A stretch of 64,000 bases of DNA from Marinobacter flavimaris (GCF_002933295.1 NZ_PSSW01000004.1:1-64000); one strand, 5' to 3'; positions 17,566 through 26,644 are shown, counted from the stretch's first letter. Made by a program: numbers and translations. Notes: a model not told the origin generated them from the letters alone.

Positions 17566-18288
17566 ATGCCGGATCTTGCAACCTGGGGAATTGCCGCCGC
17601 GTTTGCCGGTGGTCTCATATCGTTTTTTTCACCCTGCACGCTACCTCTGGTTCCCGGCTACCTGTCGGTTGTTACTGGAGGTGCTCTGACTGAGGCTTCG
17701 AATCGGTTGAAGGCCCTTTGGCTGAGCCTGTGTTTTGTGATGGGGTTCAGTCTGATCTTTGTTGCCTTGGGAGCAAGCGCAAGTGCTTTAGGGCAATGGT
17801 TGATGGCCTATCGTGAAGAGGCCAACCTGGTGGCCGGCGTGCTCATCGTTCTAATGGGTCTGTTTATGCTGGGCTGGTGGAGCATGCCGGCGTTGCAGCG
17901 CGAATGGCGCATTGGACAGTCACTTGAAGGCGGACGTCCCACTGCCGCCTTTCTTCTGGGGATAGCATTTGCCATCGGCTGGACACCCTGTATAGGTCCC
18001 ATACTCGGGGCTATATTGGCGCTCAGCTCCACCCATGCCAATGCCGAGGCAGGTATGTTGTATCTTGCTGCCTATTCGTTAGGGCTGGCTCTTCCCTTCC
18101 TGGGAACTGCCCTATTCATTGAGCACTTTCGCCGACGAGTGCGCTGGTTCAGTCGCTGGAGTCGACTGCTGAGAGTGTTTGCAGGCCTGGTACTCGTTGT
18201 CATGGGCGTGTTGGTGCTCACCGGTCAGATGACTCTATTCGCGTCATGGATGTTGTCGACGTTTCCAGTTCTTGGAAGGCTTGGCTGA
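17566..18288 (+). CDS. ccdA: CcdA-type transmembrane thiol-disulfide transporter
   Basis: 240 residues, six predicted transmembrane helices, and the two membrane cysteines in SFFSPCTLPLVPGY (Cys24) and GWTPCIGPILG (Cys142). CcdA carries electrons from cytoplasmic thioredoxin to periplasmic thiol proteins, mainly for cytochrome c maturation. A good AGGAGG precedes the start. As the last gene of this run it would keep the Cys sites of the cytochrome and the DUF411 protein reduced. It is distinct from the DsbD at 3527-4717. Confidence 0.9.
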   Translation: MPDLATWGIAAAFAGGLISFFSPCTLPLVPGYLSVVTGGALTEASNRLKALWLSLCFVMGFSLIFVALGASASALGQWLMAYREEANLVAGVLIVLMGLFMLGWWSMPALQREWRIGQSLEGGRPTAAFLLGIAFAIGWTPCIGPILGAILALSSTHANAEAGMLYLAAYSLGLALPFLGTALFIEHFRRRVRWFSRWSRLLRVFAGLVLVVMGVLVLTGQMTLFASWMLSTFPVLGRLG

Positions 18289-18468
18289 GCTTCCTACAAC
18301 CAAACTAACGAGAACGGTTCACGGATTCATACTCAAATACTGCGTATGAACAGCTTTCATGAACAAATGGGGCTGCCTTTTCGTTAATGGTTTTGCATTG
18401 CCGAACCATTGAAGCGGTTCATCGTTCTTCAAGACTGGATCAAAAACCGGCTCGCAGTGGAGAGTCGC

Positions 18469-18527
18469 GAATGTCCGCTTTTGTTTAGTAGTGCCCTGGA
18501 TGCGGCTAGATTGCAAAGCGGACATTC
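18469..18527. repeat. Inverted repeat in a gene-free stretch
   Basis: GAATGTCCGCTTT (18469-18481) returns inverted as AAAGCGGACATTC (18515-18527), a 13-bp stem with a 33-base loop. The surrounding 18289-18590 has no convincing gene. The sequence could be a small palindromic element or a long hairpin between the convergent ccdA and binding-protein genes. Confidence 0.4.
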
Positions 18528-18590
18528 TGGTACGACGCCTGGAAAGCCGCTCGCATGCCTGGCGTATCGACAAACCGACCATCAATCTCT

Positions 18591-19307
18591 TCAACGGTCC
18601 GGCCATGGCAGTCTGGGTAGCATGGCCTCCACGTCAATCGTGTAGGTAGAGAAAAAAGCTTCCGCCGCTTCAATTAAAGCTGTCTCGTTTTCAAGTATCC
18701 CAAGATAGACCGGCCACTCGGCGTCTATCAGTTCCGTGCTATAAGGTTCCGGATCTACGTCCCCCAGCTCTGCAAGAAACCGGAACTCCGTTTCGTTCAT
18801 GACGATGTAATCGCACCGTTTGCGCAAAAACATTTGCAGCATCTGCTGGGCATTGTAGCCGTCATGGCGCACCAGATGGCTCCCGATCCGCCCCTCAAGC
18901 CCATCACTGTAGACAAACCATCTGCGAAGACAGATACCTCCCTTGAGGTCATCGAAGGAGTCCGGGCGCCGGCCAGGTTGCGCGAACACGCGGTCACGCC
19001 AGGTTAACAACGGCCCTACGGCGTGCATTTGGTCCGGCAAAGGCATCCATAGCGGGTTGGCGAAAACCGCGTTGGCCAGTCCTCGTTCCAGAGCCCAGGC
19101 CTGGCGTTTACGCGCCATCGGGACGAAATCGGCTGCGATACCGGTCTGTTTGGTGAATTCATTGATCACCTCGACCAGAATGCCCTCGCTGAGATCATTG
19201 CCGTAATAAAACGGGAGAAAGCTCTCGTCCGAACCCATAATCTTGAGCGTTTGGGACGAAACTGGAAGGAACCAGAATGCCATGATGATAAACAGGACTG
19301 CTCTCAT
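18591..19307 (-). CDS. Periplasmic substrate-binding (SBP_bac_3-like) protein
   Basis: 238 residues from the ATG at 19307 (GAGGA upstream; the frame extends to 19445 without a ribosome site). A signal peptide (about 1-19) precedes a bilobed solute-binding fold recognisable by LKIMGSDESFLPFYY, EGILVEVINEFTKQTG, and a second-lobe QMFLRKRCDYIVMNETE. Similar orphan proteins occur across marine gammaproteobacteria without a transporter next to them, as here. Ligand unknown. Confidence 0.75.
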   Translation of the reverse strand: MRAVLFIIMAFWFLPVSSQTLKIMGSDESFLPFYYGNDLSEGILVEVINEFTKQTGIAADFVPMARKRQAWALERGLANAVFANPLWMPLPDQMHAVGPLLTWRDRVFAQPGRRPDSFDDLKGGICLRRWFVYSDGLEGRIGSHLVRHDGYNAQQMLQMFLRKRCDYIVMNETEFRFLAELGDVDPEPYSTELIDAEWPVYLGILENETALIEAAEAFFSTYTIDVEAMLPRLPWPDR

Positions 19308-19564
19308 TCGGTCCTCGTTGGAGTGATCAACCGGGTAAGGCCGTCGCTTGCCCGACTCTGCCTTTCGAGTTACAGACAGTTTGGCTCGAATTCTGGCTAC
19401 ATACCATAAGAAAGTCGATGTCGCTGCAAAGTCAGCTTTACCCACAAAAACTGTGGATAACTTTGTGGGAACAGCTCGGATAGGTGTCTTCAGCCCTGCA
19501 ATGGCAGGGCCTCAGCCATTGTGGCGTTTTAATGACCGGCCAGCGAATAAACAGCCTTATCAGG
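19308..19564. other. Intergenic region with one DnaA-box-like sequence
   Basis: About 257 bases between the binding-protein gene and trxC. It contains one TGTGGATAA (19452-19460), which is a perfect DnaA box on the other strand, flanked by an imperfect CCACAAA/TTTGTGG inverted repeat. No cluster of boxes or origin genes is present, so an origin is not proposed. Confidence 0.3.
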
Positions 19565-20005
19565 CTAGCGAATACCCTTCGACTGCAGCCATTGGCTGAT
19601 CTGCGCCTGATTCATGGCGCCGCTCTGGCGGGCCACTTCCCGGCCATTCTGGAACAGGATCATGGTAGGGATGCTGCGAATGCCAAACTGGCTGGCCGGG
19701 CCTTGGGCCTGTTCCGTATTTAGCTTGGCAAAACGTACCTTGCCCCGCCAGTCTCTCGCGGCCTGTTCGAACTGAGGCGCCATCATTTTGCAGGGGCCAC
19801 ACCAGCTCGCCCAGAAGTCCACCAGCACCGGCAGATCACTGCGCCCGGTATGATTAGCAAAGCTCTGGTCTGTAAGTTCCAGAACCTGATCCGGCCACAA
19901 CGGCTGTTTGCAGGCGCCGCAATTGCCGCCAGATGACAATTTATCCGCAGGCACGCGATTTACCTTGTGGCAGTGGGGACAGACCAGGTGTCGGATATCA
20001 GTCAT
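19565..20005 (-). CDS. trxC: Thioredoxin 2 (TrxC) with N-terminal zinc finger
   Basis: 146 residues. The N-terminal zinc module has Cys9, Cys12, Cys29 and Cys32 (VCPHCHK, NCGACKQ), and the thioredoxin domain has WASWCGPCKMM (Cys69, Cys72). The length and zinc finger are diagnostic for TrxC, a cytoplasmic reductase used under oxidative stress. It could supply electrons to the DsbD and CcdA proteins encoded in the metal island, although it stands alone here. Confidence 0.93.
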   Translation of the reverse strand: MTDIRHLVCPHCHKVNRVPADKLSSGGNCGACKQPLWPDQVLELTDQSFANHTGRSDLPVLVDFWASWCGPCKMMAPQFEQAARDWRGKVRFAKLNTEQAQGPASQFGIRSIPTMILFQNGREVARQSGAMNQAQISQWLQSKGIR

Positions 20006-20119
20006 GATTGATTGCCCTCAGATTGTGTACTGAGATAAATGATCAGGGCAGACCAGACGAAATCAAGCAGCGCTTCATATTACTCGTCTCGCCAAAGCGG
20101 CCAGGCGATGAAAACTGTA

Positions 20120-20503
20120 CTAGAAATCAGACATTACGTCCTGAAGATCCTGCTTGAGCTCTGCCGGTTCGGTGATCCATACCGTTTTATCAGGGCCGGG
20201 AAATACACCCACATCGAGGCCATCCTTCGTTAAACCGGGGACCCATTTCCGGAAGAAGTCCGGCAGTGAAATACTGCGGGGCGTCAGCTCATCGCCGCCG
20301 TTGGCGTACTCGGCGGCAAACGCCGAAGCCGGCCACACGGGCAGGTATTCCACATCGCCATCGTCCGAGGCGATCTTGAGGAATTGGCTCTGGCCGTTAA
20401 CCAGGATCCAGATTTCCCGTTCCTCGGCCACTTGGCTCAGGAAGTAGTCGTACCGCTCTTCACCATCCATTTCCATTACTTGATTGAGGTCTTCACTGCT
20501 CAT
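20120..20503 (-). CDS. DUF2750 family protein
   Basis: 127 residues from the ATG at 20503, which fits the usual length of the family; the open frame continues to 20668 without a clear start. The family pattern is visible: RYDYFLSQVAEEREIWIL near the start, LPVWPASAFAAEYA in the middle, and LPDFFRKWVPGLTKDGLDVGVFP near the end. It is a cytoplasmic protein of unknown function. No operon partner is evident. Confidence 0.75.
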   Translation of the reverse strand: MSSEDLNQVMEMDGEERYDYFLSQVAEEREIWILVNGQSQFLKIASDDGDVEYLPVWPASAFAAEYANGGDELTPRSISLPDFFRKWVPGLTKDGLDVGVFPGPDKTVWITEPAELKQDLQDVMSDF

Positions 20504-20550
20504 GTCAGGTACGCCACTCCAGTCGTTTGCTTTTCGGTATTCGGCGGAGC

Positions 20551-20760
20551 CTAACACGTATTTGGCGGAGACTGGCGGCCGCTTATCCAAAACATTATCA
20601 GCAACGCTGCAAGGGCCAGGTTGCCTAAGAGCATAAAGGGATACATTTCCGGGGAGATTCGCAACCATTCACCAGTAAAGTTCATCTTGGCGTGGAAAAT
20701 CAGCACCGCTAGAACCATGCTGAACCGCAAGACACTATTCACGCGTAAAAGGAGCATCAC
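20551..20760 (-). CDS. Possible small two-helix membrane protein
   Basis: 69 residues with hydrophobic stretches at about 4-22 and 42-59 and an amphipathic middle (HAKMNFTGEWLRISPEM). No strong ribosome site precedes the ATG at 20760 and no family is recognised. It overlaps no better gene and is 47 bp upstream of the DUF2750 start on the same strand, which is weak support. Confidence 0.3.
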   Translation of the reverse strand: MMLLLRVNSVLRFSMVLAVLIFHAKMNFTGEWLRISPEMYPFMLLGNLALAALLIMFWISGRQSPPNTC

Positions 20761-20811
20761 TGAGGTCAGACCTCGAAACGGCGTCTAATTCAGAATAATC
20801 GGAGCATCCGA

Positions 20812-21152
20812 ATGAAAAAGTACCTCGCCCTCCCGATCCTGTGCATCGCGTTGCCTGTATTCGCGCAACCGGCGCCTCCGCAAAAGGGATTCAGTGGTGA
20901 AGTCTCGCTAAATGCGGGGATCATCTCTTCAACGTCCAACTTTAACGTCGATGGCAGCGCCAGCACGTTGTTCAATAAAAGCGTTCTGATGATGAGCTCA
21001 GCCTGCTTGCAGCTTACGAGTACCCGCAATTCATGGGCTGGAAGGACTGGTCGTTTATTTCTTTTGCCGGCTTTGGCGACACCCAATCCAACCTGACCTT
21101 CTACGATGAATCCTCGTACCTGTTTGCGGTGGGGCTAAATTATAAGTTCTGA
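20812..21152 (+). pseudogene. DUF2860 outer-membrane protein, internally deleted and frameshifted
   Basis: The N-terminus is intact: a signal peptide (LPILCIALPVFAQ) followed by KGFSGEVSLNAGIISSTSNF, a DUF2860 pattern. From about 20990 the sequence jumps frame to LAAYEYPQFMGWKDWSFISF and ends AVGLNYKF, a typical final beta-strand of an outer-membrane protein. The reconstructed product is only about 110 residues, whereas DUF2860 proteins are around 300. A large internal deletion with a frame change is the simplest reading. The original start and stop remain. Confidence 0.7.
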
Positions 21153-21184
21153 TCTCGCCTGGCCTTCAAGCGCTCAACCAAGGC

Positions 21185-22234
21185 TCAGTTTTCAACCACT
21201 CGGGCTCGAAGCCTAGGTAGCTGAGCCGGGTAGTGTTCCTGAATGAAGGTTACCATGCCCTCCCGGACCGCACATCTCAGGTCCCAGTTCTTGCTGGAGT
21301 TGGCGGCGCTCATCAAAAAACGCACCTGAATGGCCTGATCACTGGAATCGGTCACCTGCACCGAGGAAAATTCGCCATCCCAGAGCCCCGATTCATTGAG
21401 CAAACGAGTGAATTCCTGCCGGAGCGGTTCAACCGGCATGGTGTAGTCGACCCAGATAAAAACTGTTCCCAGCAACTCTGCGGTATTCCTGGACCAGTTC
21501 TGGAACGGGTTCTCGATAAACCATTGCAGTGGCACTACAAGGCGACGCAGATCCCAGACCCGCAAAACCACATAGGTGGCTGTCACTTCCTCTACCCAGC
21601 ACCACTCGCCCTGCACATACAGCACGTCGTCTATACGGAAAGGTTGGGTCAGAGCGATCTGCATACCGGCCAGCAGGTTGCTCAACACAGGACGGGCCGC
21701 GAACCCGAGAATAAGGCCGCCGACACCCGCGGAGGCAAGAAGGCTGGCGCCCATGTGCTGAACCGATTCAAAGGTCATCAGGGCAGCGCCCAGGCCGATG
21801 ATCACGATGAGAATATTAAGTGCGCGGACCAGGAATCGGGTCTGGGTCTCGACCTTGCGCGCCCGCTTCCAATGCCCTTCCAGCACTGGATTGAGCGCGA
21901 CAATGACCTCGCCAATGGCCGATGTCAGTCGAACGGCCGCCCAGGTGATGGCAAGGATGAGTAGAAGGGTGGTGATTTGCTGAATCGCCGCCATCAACGG
22001 GAGATCCGGTGGTGCGGCCGCCAGCGAACCTGCAAGGGTGAGCAGACAGAAAACAACACCGAGCGCCCGGGCAGCCGCATCGAGGAACAGGCGAATGACC
22101 GTCCTGGACCCTGAAAAATGCCGAAAGACTGCCAGAGCCAGTCGGTACACGACATAGGTCGCAGCAACTGCGAGAATCGCCGTAAAACCCGGCCACAACC
22201 ATGCCTTGAAACCGGCTTCAAACGATTCCAGCAT
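21185..22234 (-). CDS. Small-conductance mechanosensitive channel (MscS family)
   Basis: 349 residues from the second ATG (22234), which has GGGGAGG 4 bases upstream; the ATG at 22255 lacks one. Four N-terminal transmembrane segments come first. The pore and beta domain are seen in SVGASLLASAGVGGLILGFAARPVLSNLLAG, then ALTQPFRIDDVLYVQGEWCWVEEVTATYVVLRVWDLRRLVVPLQWFIENPFQNW, a clear MscS signature. It would release solutes on osmotic downshift and lies 77 bp downstream of the BCCT gene on the same strand, a sensible osmoadaptation pair. Confidence 0.9.
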   Translation of the reverse strand: MLESFEAGFKAWLWPGFTAILAVAATYVVYRLALAVFRHFSGSRTVIRLFLDAAARALGVVFCLLTLAGSLAAAPPDLPLMAAIQQITTLLLILAITWAAVRLTSAIGEVIVALNPVLEGHWKRARKVETQTRFLVRALNILIVIIGLGAALMTFESVQHMGASLLASAGVGGLILGFAARPVLSNLLAGMQIALTQPFRIDDVLYVQGEWCWVEEVTATYVVLRVWDLRRLVVPLQWFIENPFQNWSRNTAELLGTVFIWVDYTMPVEPLRQEFTRLLNESGLWDGEFSSVQVTDSSDQAIQVRFLMSAANSSKNWDLRCAVREGMVTFIQEHYPAQLPRLRARVVEN

Positions 22235-22310
22235 CTGCCCTCCCCGAGCTTTCAATCAGAAAAGTGGGCAGGCGAACACATCCCTGTATTCCGCTCAGCC
22301 CCGTAAAAGC

Positions 22311-23867
22311 CTAGACCAGCCCTTGCTCCCGTGCCATCGCCATGGCAGCTTTCGGTCCGGTCCAGAGCGAGGGGAGGATAATCAGTGAAACCGGAATGGC
22401 TGTCAGCACAATGAACTGCTGGAGCACACCAATCTGGCCGGCGCCCATGTACAGAAGAATGGCCGCCATCAATGCCATGGCACCACCCCAGAACACACGG
22501 ATCCATGGGTTCGGTTCGTCATGGCCAGCCCCGACCATGGCAATGGAATAGCTCATGGAGTCGCCGGTGGTGGCCACGAAAATGGTTGTCAGCAACAGAA
22601 TCGCAGCCGCCATCCAGGTGCCGCCGGGCAGGGCCTGCGCCACGGTCAGTGTGGCAATATCAAAGCGGAAGTTGTTCAGTGCTTCGGTCAGATCGAAGGT
22701 ACCGGCAAGCTGGTGATAGATGCCGGAGCCTCCCAGCAGGGTGAACCAGATGGTGGTCGCGATGGGGGCCAGAACGGCCACCGCCAGAACCATTTCACGA
22801 ACGGTCCGGCCCCGGGAAATTCTGGCAACGAACACGGCCATCAACGGCGTATAACCAATGAACCAGGCAAAGAAAAACACCGTCCACCATTTCATCCACC
22901 AGGCCGGAGCCGTTTCCGCGGTCATAGTGGCCATGGCAAAGAACGAGGTGACGTATTCACCCATCGATTGGGTGTAGGTATTGGCCAGGAACAGCGTGGG
23001 GCCGAAGACAAAGATTACCCCGGCAATGACCAGTGCCAATATCACGTTGAAACGGCTCAGCAACTGAATGCCCTTGTGCAGACCGGTCATGGCAGAGGTC
23101 ATGTAAACGCCAGCCAGCACCACCAGCACGGTCAACTGGGTGCCATATCCGTCAGAGACTCCGAACAGCTCATGCAACCCAAAGCTCATCTGGGTGGCGA
23201 GAAAACCGATGGGCCCGACGGTGCCGGCCACCACGGCAATCACACAGAAGGCATCGATGACACCGCCGACGCGCCCCTGGATGACTTTCTCCCCGAATAC
23301 CGGGTACAGCAGCGTTCTTGGTTGCAAAGGTTTGCCCTGGCCGTAGTGGGCCCGGGTCAGGACCAGAGCTGTCAGGGAGCCGAGCACGGCCCAGGCCAGG
23401 AATCCCCAGTGCGTGAACGACTGGGCCATGGCGGGGGCGACCGCTGCGGCGGAGCCAGCTTCGGTATTAAAAGCCGGAGGCGTAACAACAAAGTGGTAAA
23501 CCGGTTCACCAGCGGCAAAAAACACCCCGCCACCGGCCAACAAGGTACACATGATCATCGACAGCCACCGGAAACGGCCAATTTCAGGTCGATCCAGTCC
23601 GCCGATTCGGGCGGCGCCGGCCCGGCTCAGGGCTGTTCCAGTGGCGATAAAGAACGTGAGTAGCAGCAGTAACTGGAAAAAGGAGCCCAGATAGGTGGCG
23701 GTCCACGCAAACCCGCTTCCGATCAGGTCGGCCACATAGCTACTGTCGAATATTGAGGCCCCTACGAACAGAAGTATGAAGCCGATAGTTAGCACCAGAA
23801 CAACGGGATCGCTGTCTGTCAGTGGCCCACTTCTGGCTTGCGGGGGAGATTCGGATTGCACGGTCAT
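22311..23867 (-). CDS. BCCT family transporter (betaine/choline/DMSP type)
   Basis: 518 residues and about twelve transmembrane helices. Family motifs are visible: AGGGVFFAAGEPVYHF in the substrate region and WWTVFFFAWFIGYTPLMAVFVARISRGRT in helix 8. BCCT carriers take up quaternary ammonium or sulfonium solutes with sodium or protons. The usual Trp-rich WWxxWW pattern in helix 8 is partly replaced by FFFAWF, so the substrate may differ from glycine betaine. The downstream MscS gene supports an osmotic role. Confidence 0.88.
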   Translation of the reverse strand: MTVQSESPPQARSGPLTDSDPVVLVLTIGFILLFVGASIFDSSYVADLIGSGFAWTATYLGSFFQLLLLLTFFIATGTALSRAGAARIGGLDRPEIGRFRWLSMIMCTLLAGGGVFFAAGEPVYHFVVTPPAFNTEAGSAAAVAPAMAQSFTHWGFLAWAVLGSLTALVLTRAHYGQGKPLQPRTLLYPVFGEKVIQGRVGGVIDAFCVIAVVAGTVGPIGFLATQMSFGLHELFGVSDGYGTQLTVLVVLAGVYMTSAMTGLHKGIQLLSRFNVILALVIAGVIFVFGPTLFLANTYTQSMGEYVTSFFAMATMTAETAPAWWMKWWTVFFFAWFIGYTPLMAVFVARISRGRTVREMVLAVAVLAPIATTIWFTLLGGSGIYHQLAGTFDLTEALNNFRFDIATLTVAQALPGGTWMAAAILLLTTIFVATTGDSMSYSIAMVGAGHDEPNPWIRVFWGGAMALMAAILLYMGAGQIGVLQQFIVLTAIPVSLIILPSLWTGPKAAMAMAREQGLV

Positions 23868-23954
23868 AAGGTCTGCCTCTGGAAGAAAAAGCCGCGCAGG
23901 CTACAGGAAGTGAGCGGTTCATGCACGGGGATTTCTGAAAATACGCATGCTCCG

Positions 23955-24639
23955 ATGAAAACCGCCGCCCGTGCTGTTCGGCGGGCTCTTTATATTCATG
24001 GCCGGTGCGGTCATGGTGTCGCTGGCAGATACTCTGTCAGACATGGTGTTCTGGCGGATCGCTCAAGGGATCGGCGGGGCGTTCTGTGCGGTATCGGTTC
24101 CCGCCATTATCCGGGACGAGGTCAGCGGTCAGGATGCCGCCCGGCTGTTCGGCCTCATTGGGCTGATCACGTTCATAGCGCCCGCTGCAGCACCCTCGCT
24201 GGGGTCACTCATGTTGGCGCTTGGCGAGTGGCAGTGGATACTTCTCATGCTGGCGGGCTACGCCGGGTTTCTTGTCCTGACCCTGCAGGTTGCGCTTTTT
24301 CCGAAGCCCCAGCCTCGAATCCCGACCACCACACCGATTCGGTCCCTGGTGACCAACTACCTGCTGGTGCTCAGACATAAAACCACCATGCGTTTTATCG
24401 GCATTCAGGTTCTGTGTTTCAGCACCATGCTGTTGTTCATCACCCATTCCCCGTTCATCTACCAGGAATGGTCTGGCCTCTCCAACAGCACGTTTGCCAT
24501 TCTATTCGCCGCCAACATTGCGTTCATGGCTGCCCTGAACCTGATCAACCGTCCGTTACTACGGCGATTCTCCTCGGTGCAGCTGGTGCGCGCCCCGGAC
24601 AGTCGCCCTGGCGAAAGAAGCTGGCGTGTAACATTTTGA
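23955..24639 (+). pseudogene. Bcr/CflA-type MFS drug exporter, truncated at both ends
   Basis: The recognisable part starts at PVLFGGLFIFMAGAVMVSLAD (about 23955) and contains the family motif DMVFWRIAQGIGGAF and the helix 5-6 region of Bcr-type exporters. The first about 70 residues (including start and helix 1-2) and the last about 130 residues are missing; homology stops near LLRRFSSVQLVR (24597), and the frame ends with unrelated residues. The first ATG (23971) lies inside a helix. Flanking breaks on both sides and the broken ovoA downstream show local decay. Confidence 0.75.
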
Positions 24640-24700
24640 CCACAGGGAAGCTCTAAACGGTTTGCAGGGAGAATTGAACCATCCCTGACCATCGAAACGT

Positions 24701-26487
24701 ATGCATGTGGGTAAAAAAACAAAGGACGTGTTCGACAATGACAGTGCCAATACCGGAAACCGCCTTCTCATCCAGAGCGGCGTGCCGCACGACAGGTTTG
24801 CTGAGGACGCCGGATACTTCCAGAAGTCGATCCCTCTGAGACACCCCCTCATTTTCTACCTTGGCCACACCGCACCATTCTTCGTTAACAAGCTGGTTCT
24901 GGCCAAGCTGCTACCCGAGCGCATCGATCCGCGCATGGAGTCGATTTTTGCAGTGGGTGTCGATGAGATGAGTTGGGACGATCTGGACGAGGACCATTAC
25001 GACTGGCCTACCGTCGCCGAAGTCATGGATTACCGGGCCAAAGTCCGGGCCACCGTTCTCGAGTTGATCGAAACACTGCCGCTCAGCCTGCCAATCAATT
25101 GGGAGAGCCCCTGGTGGCCCATCGTCATGGGCGTCGAGCACGAGCGTATCCATCTGGAGACCTCGTCTGTACTGATCCGCCAGCATGATCTGGCAATGGT
25201 CCGCCCGCAGCCGGAAGGGGCCCCGATTCGTGAAACCGGTGAAGCGCCGGAAAACGAGCTGATCACCGTGCCAGCCGGCACAGTTTCAATCGGCAAACCC
25301 TACGATGACGCCTACTACGGCTGTGACAATGAATACGGCGAGCATGAAGCCGAGGTCGATGAGTTCAGGGCCAGTCAGTATCTGGTCAGCAATCAGGAAT
25401 TCCTGGCGTTTGTTGAAGCTGGCGGTTACCAGGAAGACCGGTTCTGGAGTGAAGAAGGTTGCGCCTGGCGCCAATTCGCCAAGGCCAGGCATCCAACGTT
25501 CTGGCGCTGGCAGAATGGGTGGCACCTGCGACTGATGACCGAGGAAGTGGAGATGCCGTGGGACTGGCCGGTGGAAGTCAATTACCACGAAGCAAAAGCC
25601 TTTTGCGAGTGGAAACGGGAGGAAACCGGTATCAAAGAGGTGGACAACGACCCTGCCAACGCCAACCTGCACCTGGACCATGGAGCATCTTCCTGCCCGG
25701 CTTCCGCTACATCGACTCGGAAAGCGAAGCGGTGCAACCCAATGCCTACTACGAAAGCGACCGGTTGCTGACTGAATACGCGGAGCTCCACTTCGGTGAC
25801 ACCTGGTTTGGCGTGGAAAACTTTCCGAAGGCCCTGGCGGATCTGGCCCTGGGTGCCATGAATGGCAAGCCCACCGGCAAAGCAGTGGATCTGGGCTGCG
25901 CCTGTGGCCGGTCCAGTTTCGAGCTGGCAAGGCGCTTTGACCAGGTGGAAGGCGTCGATTTCTCAGCCAACTTTATCAGGCTGGGCGTGGAAATGGCCGA
26001 GCAAGGCTCCATTCGCTATGCACTTGCAGAGGAAGGCGAACTGGTCAGCTATCACACCCGAACGCTCAAAGAACTTGGCCTCGAGGAATGTTCTGAGAAC
26101 GTGAGCTTCTACCAGGGGGATGCCTGTAACCTGAAACCGCAGTACTCGGGCTACGACCTTGTTCTGGCGGCCAACCTTATTGATCGCCTCTACCGCCCAA
26201 GGCGTTTTCTGGACAGCATTCACGAGCGAATCAACGACGGTGGGCTGTTGGTTATTGCTTCACCCTACACCTGGCTGGAGGAACACACGCCGAAGGAAGA
26301 GTGGATTGGCGGTTTCAAAAAGGATGGTGAGAACCACACCACGCTGGATGGCCTGAAGGAGCACCTCTCAGAGCATTTCCGGTTAGTCAGTGAGCCGAGA
26401 AAGGTGCCTTTCGTGATCCGCGAAACCCAGCACAAGTTCCAGCATACCCTCTCAGAAGTGACTATCTGGGAGCGGTTGCCACGCTGA
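24701..26487 (+). pseudogene. ovoA: OvoA (5-histidylcysteine sulfoxide synthase/methyltransferase), broken by internal deletion
   Basis: OvoA catalyses the iron-dependent first step and carries the final methyltransferase of ovothiol synthesis. The N-terminal DinB/FGE-like part is in frame 24701-25771 with the iron-binding HxxxHxE (HERIHLE) and the SLPINWESPWWP region. After NANLHLDHGASSCP (about 25695) the frame shifts, and the sequence resumes as GFRYIDSESEAVQPNAYYES, then a class I methyltransferase (AVDLGCACGRSSFELA). About 80-110 residues of the FGE-sulfatase domain are missing compared with OvoA of about 700 residues. Both pieces may still be translated, but the sulfoxide synthase is expected to be dead. 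Confidence 0.85.
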
Positions 26488-26644
26488 TCAGCGCGGTCAC
26501 CCCCTCTTTTATCGCCTCGTGGTCCACCAACTGATCGAACCAGTTGGTGGCTACTTGACCGCTCGCCAGGCACAACAGCGTCCCCAGCACGATGTCTCTG
26601 TCAACGTTATCGCCACCCGGGTTGGTGCTCATGCGAAGCGCCAA
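26462..26644 (-). other. Possible remnant of a TetR-type regulator C-terminus
   Basis: A 60-codon frame (DIVLGTLLCLASGQVATNWFDQLVDHEAIKEGVTALIS) has the helical look of a TetR ligand-domain end. It lacks a DNA-binding part and overlaps the ovoA 3' end. A perfect 10-bp inverted repeat CCACCAACTG/CAGTTGGTGG (26524-26550) lies inside it. The rest of 26488-26759 holds only the promoter region of the GGDEF gene. Confidence 0.2.

Noticed and set aside
18319..18645. Overlapping short frames on both strands between ccdA and the binding-protein gene
   Set aside because: No ribosome sites, signal peptides or family motifs, and they overlap an inverted repeat.
19441..19475. Possible replication origin around a DnaA-box-like TGTGGATAA
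   Set aside because: Only one box is present, with no AT-rich unwinding region and no dnaA or dnaN nearby.
22521..23663. 380-codon frame opposite the BCCT gene
   Set aside because: Antisense to a clear transporter, with the His/Gln/Gly-rich composition of an antisense shadow and no recognisable domain.
26462..26644. TetR regulator gene
   Set aside because: Only a short C-terminal-like fragment without a DNA-binding domain can be read, so it is listed as a weak remnant and not as a gene.
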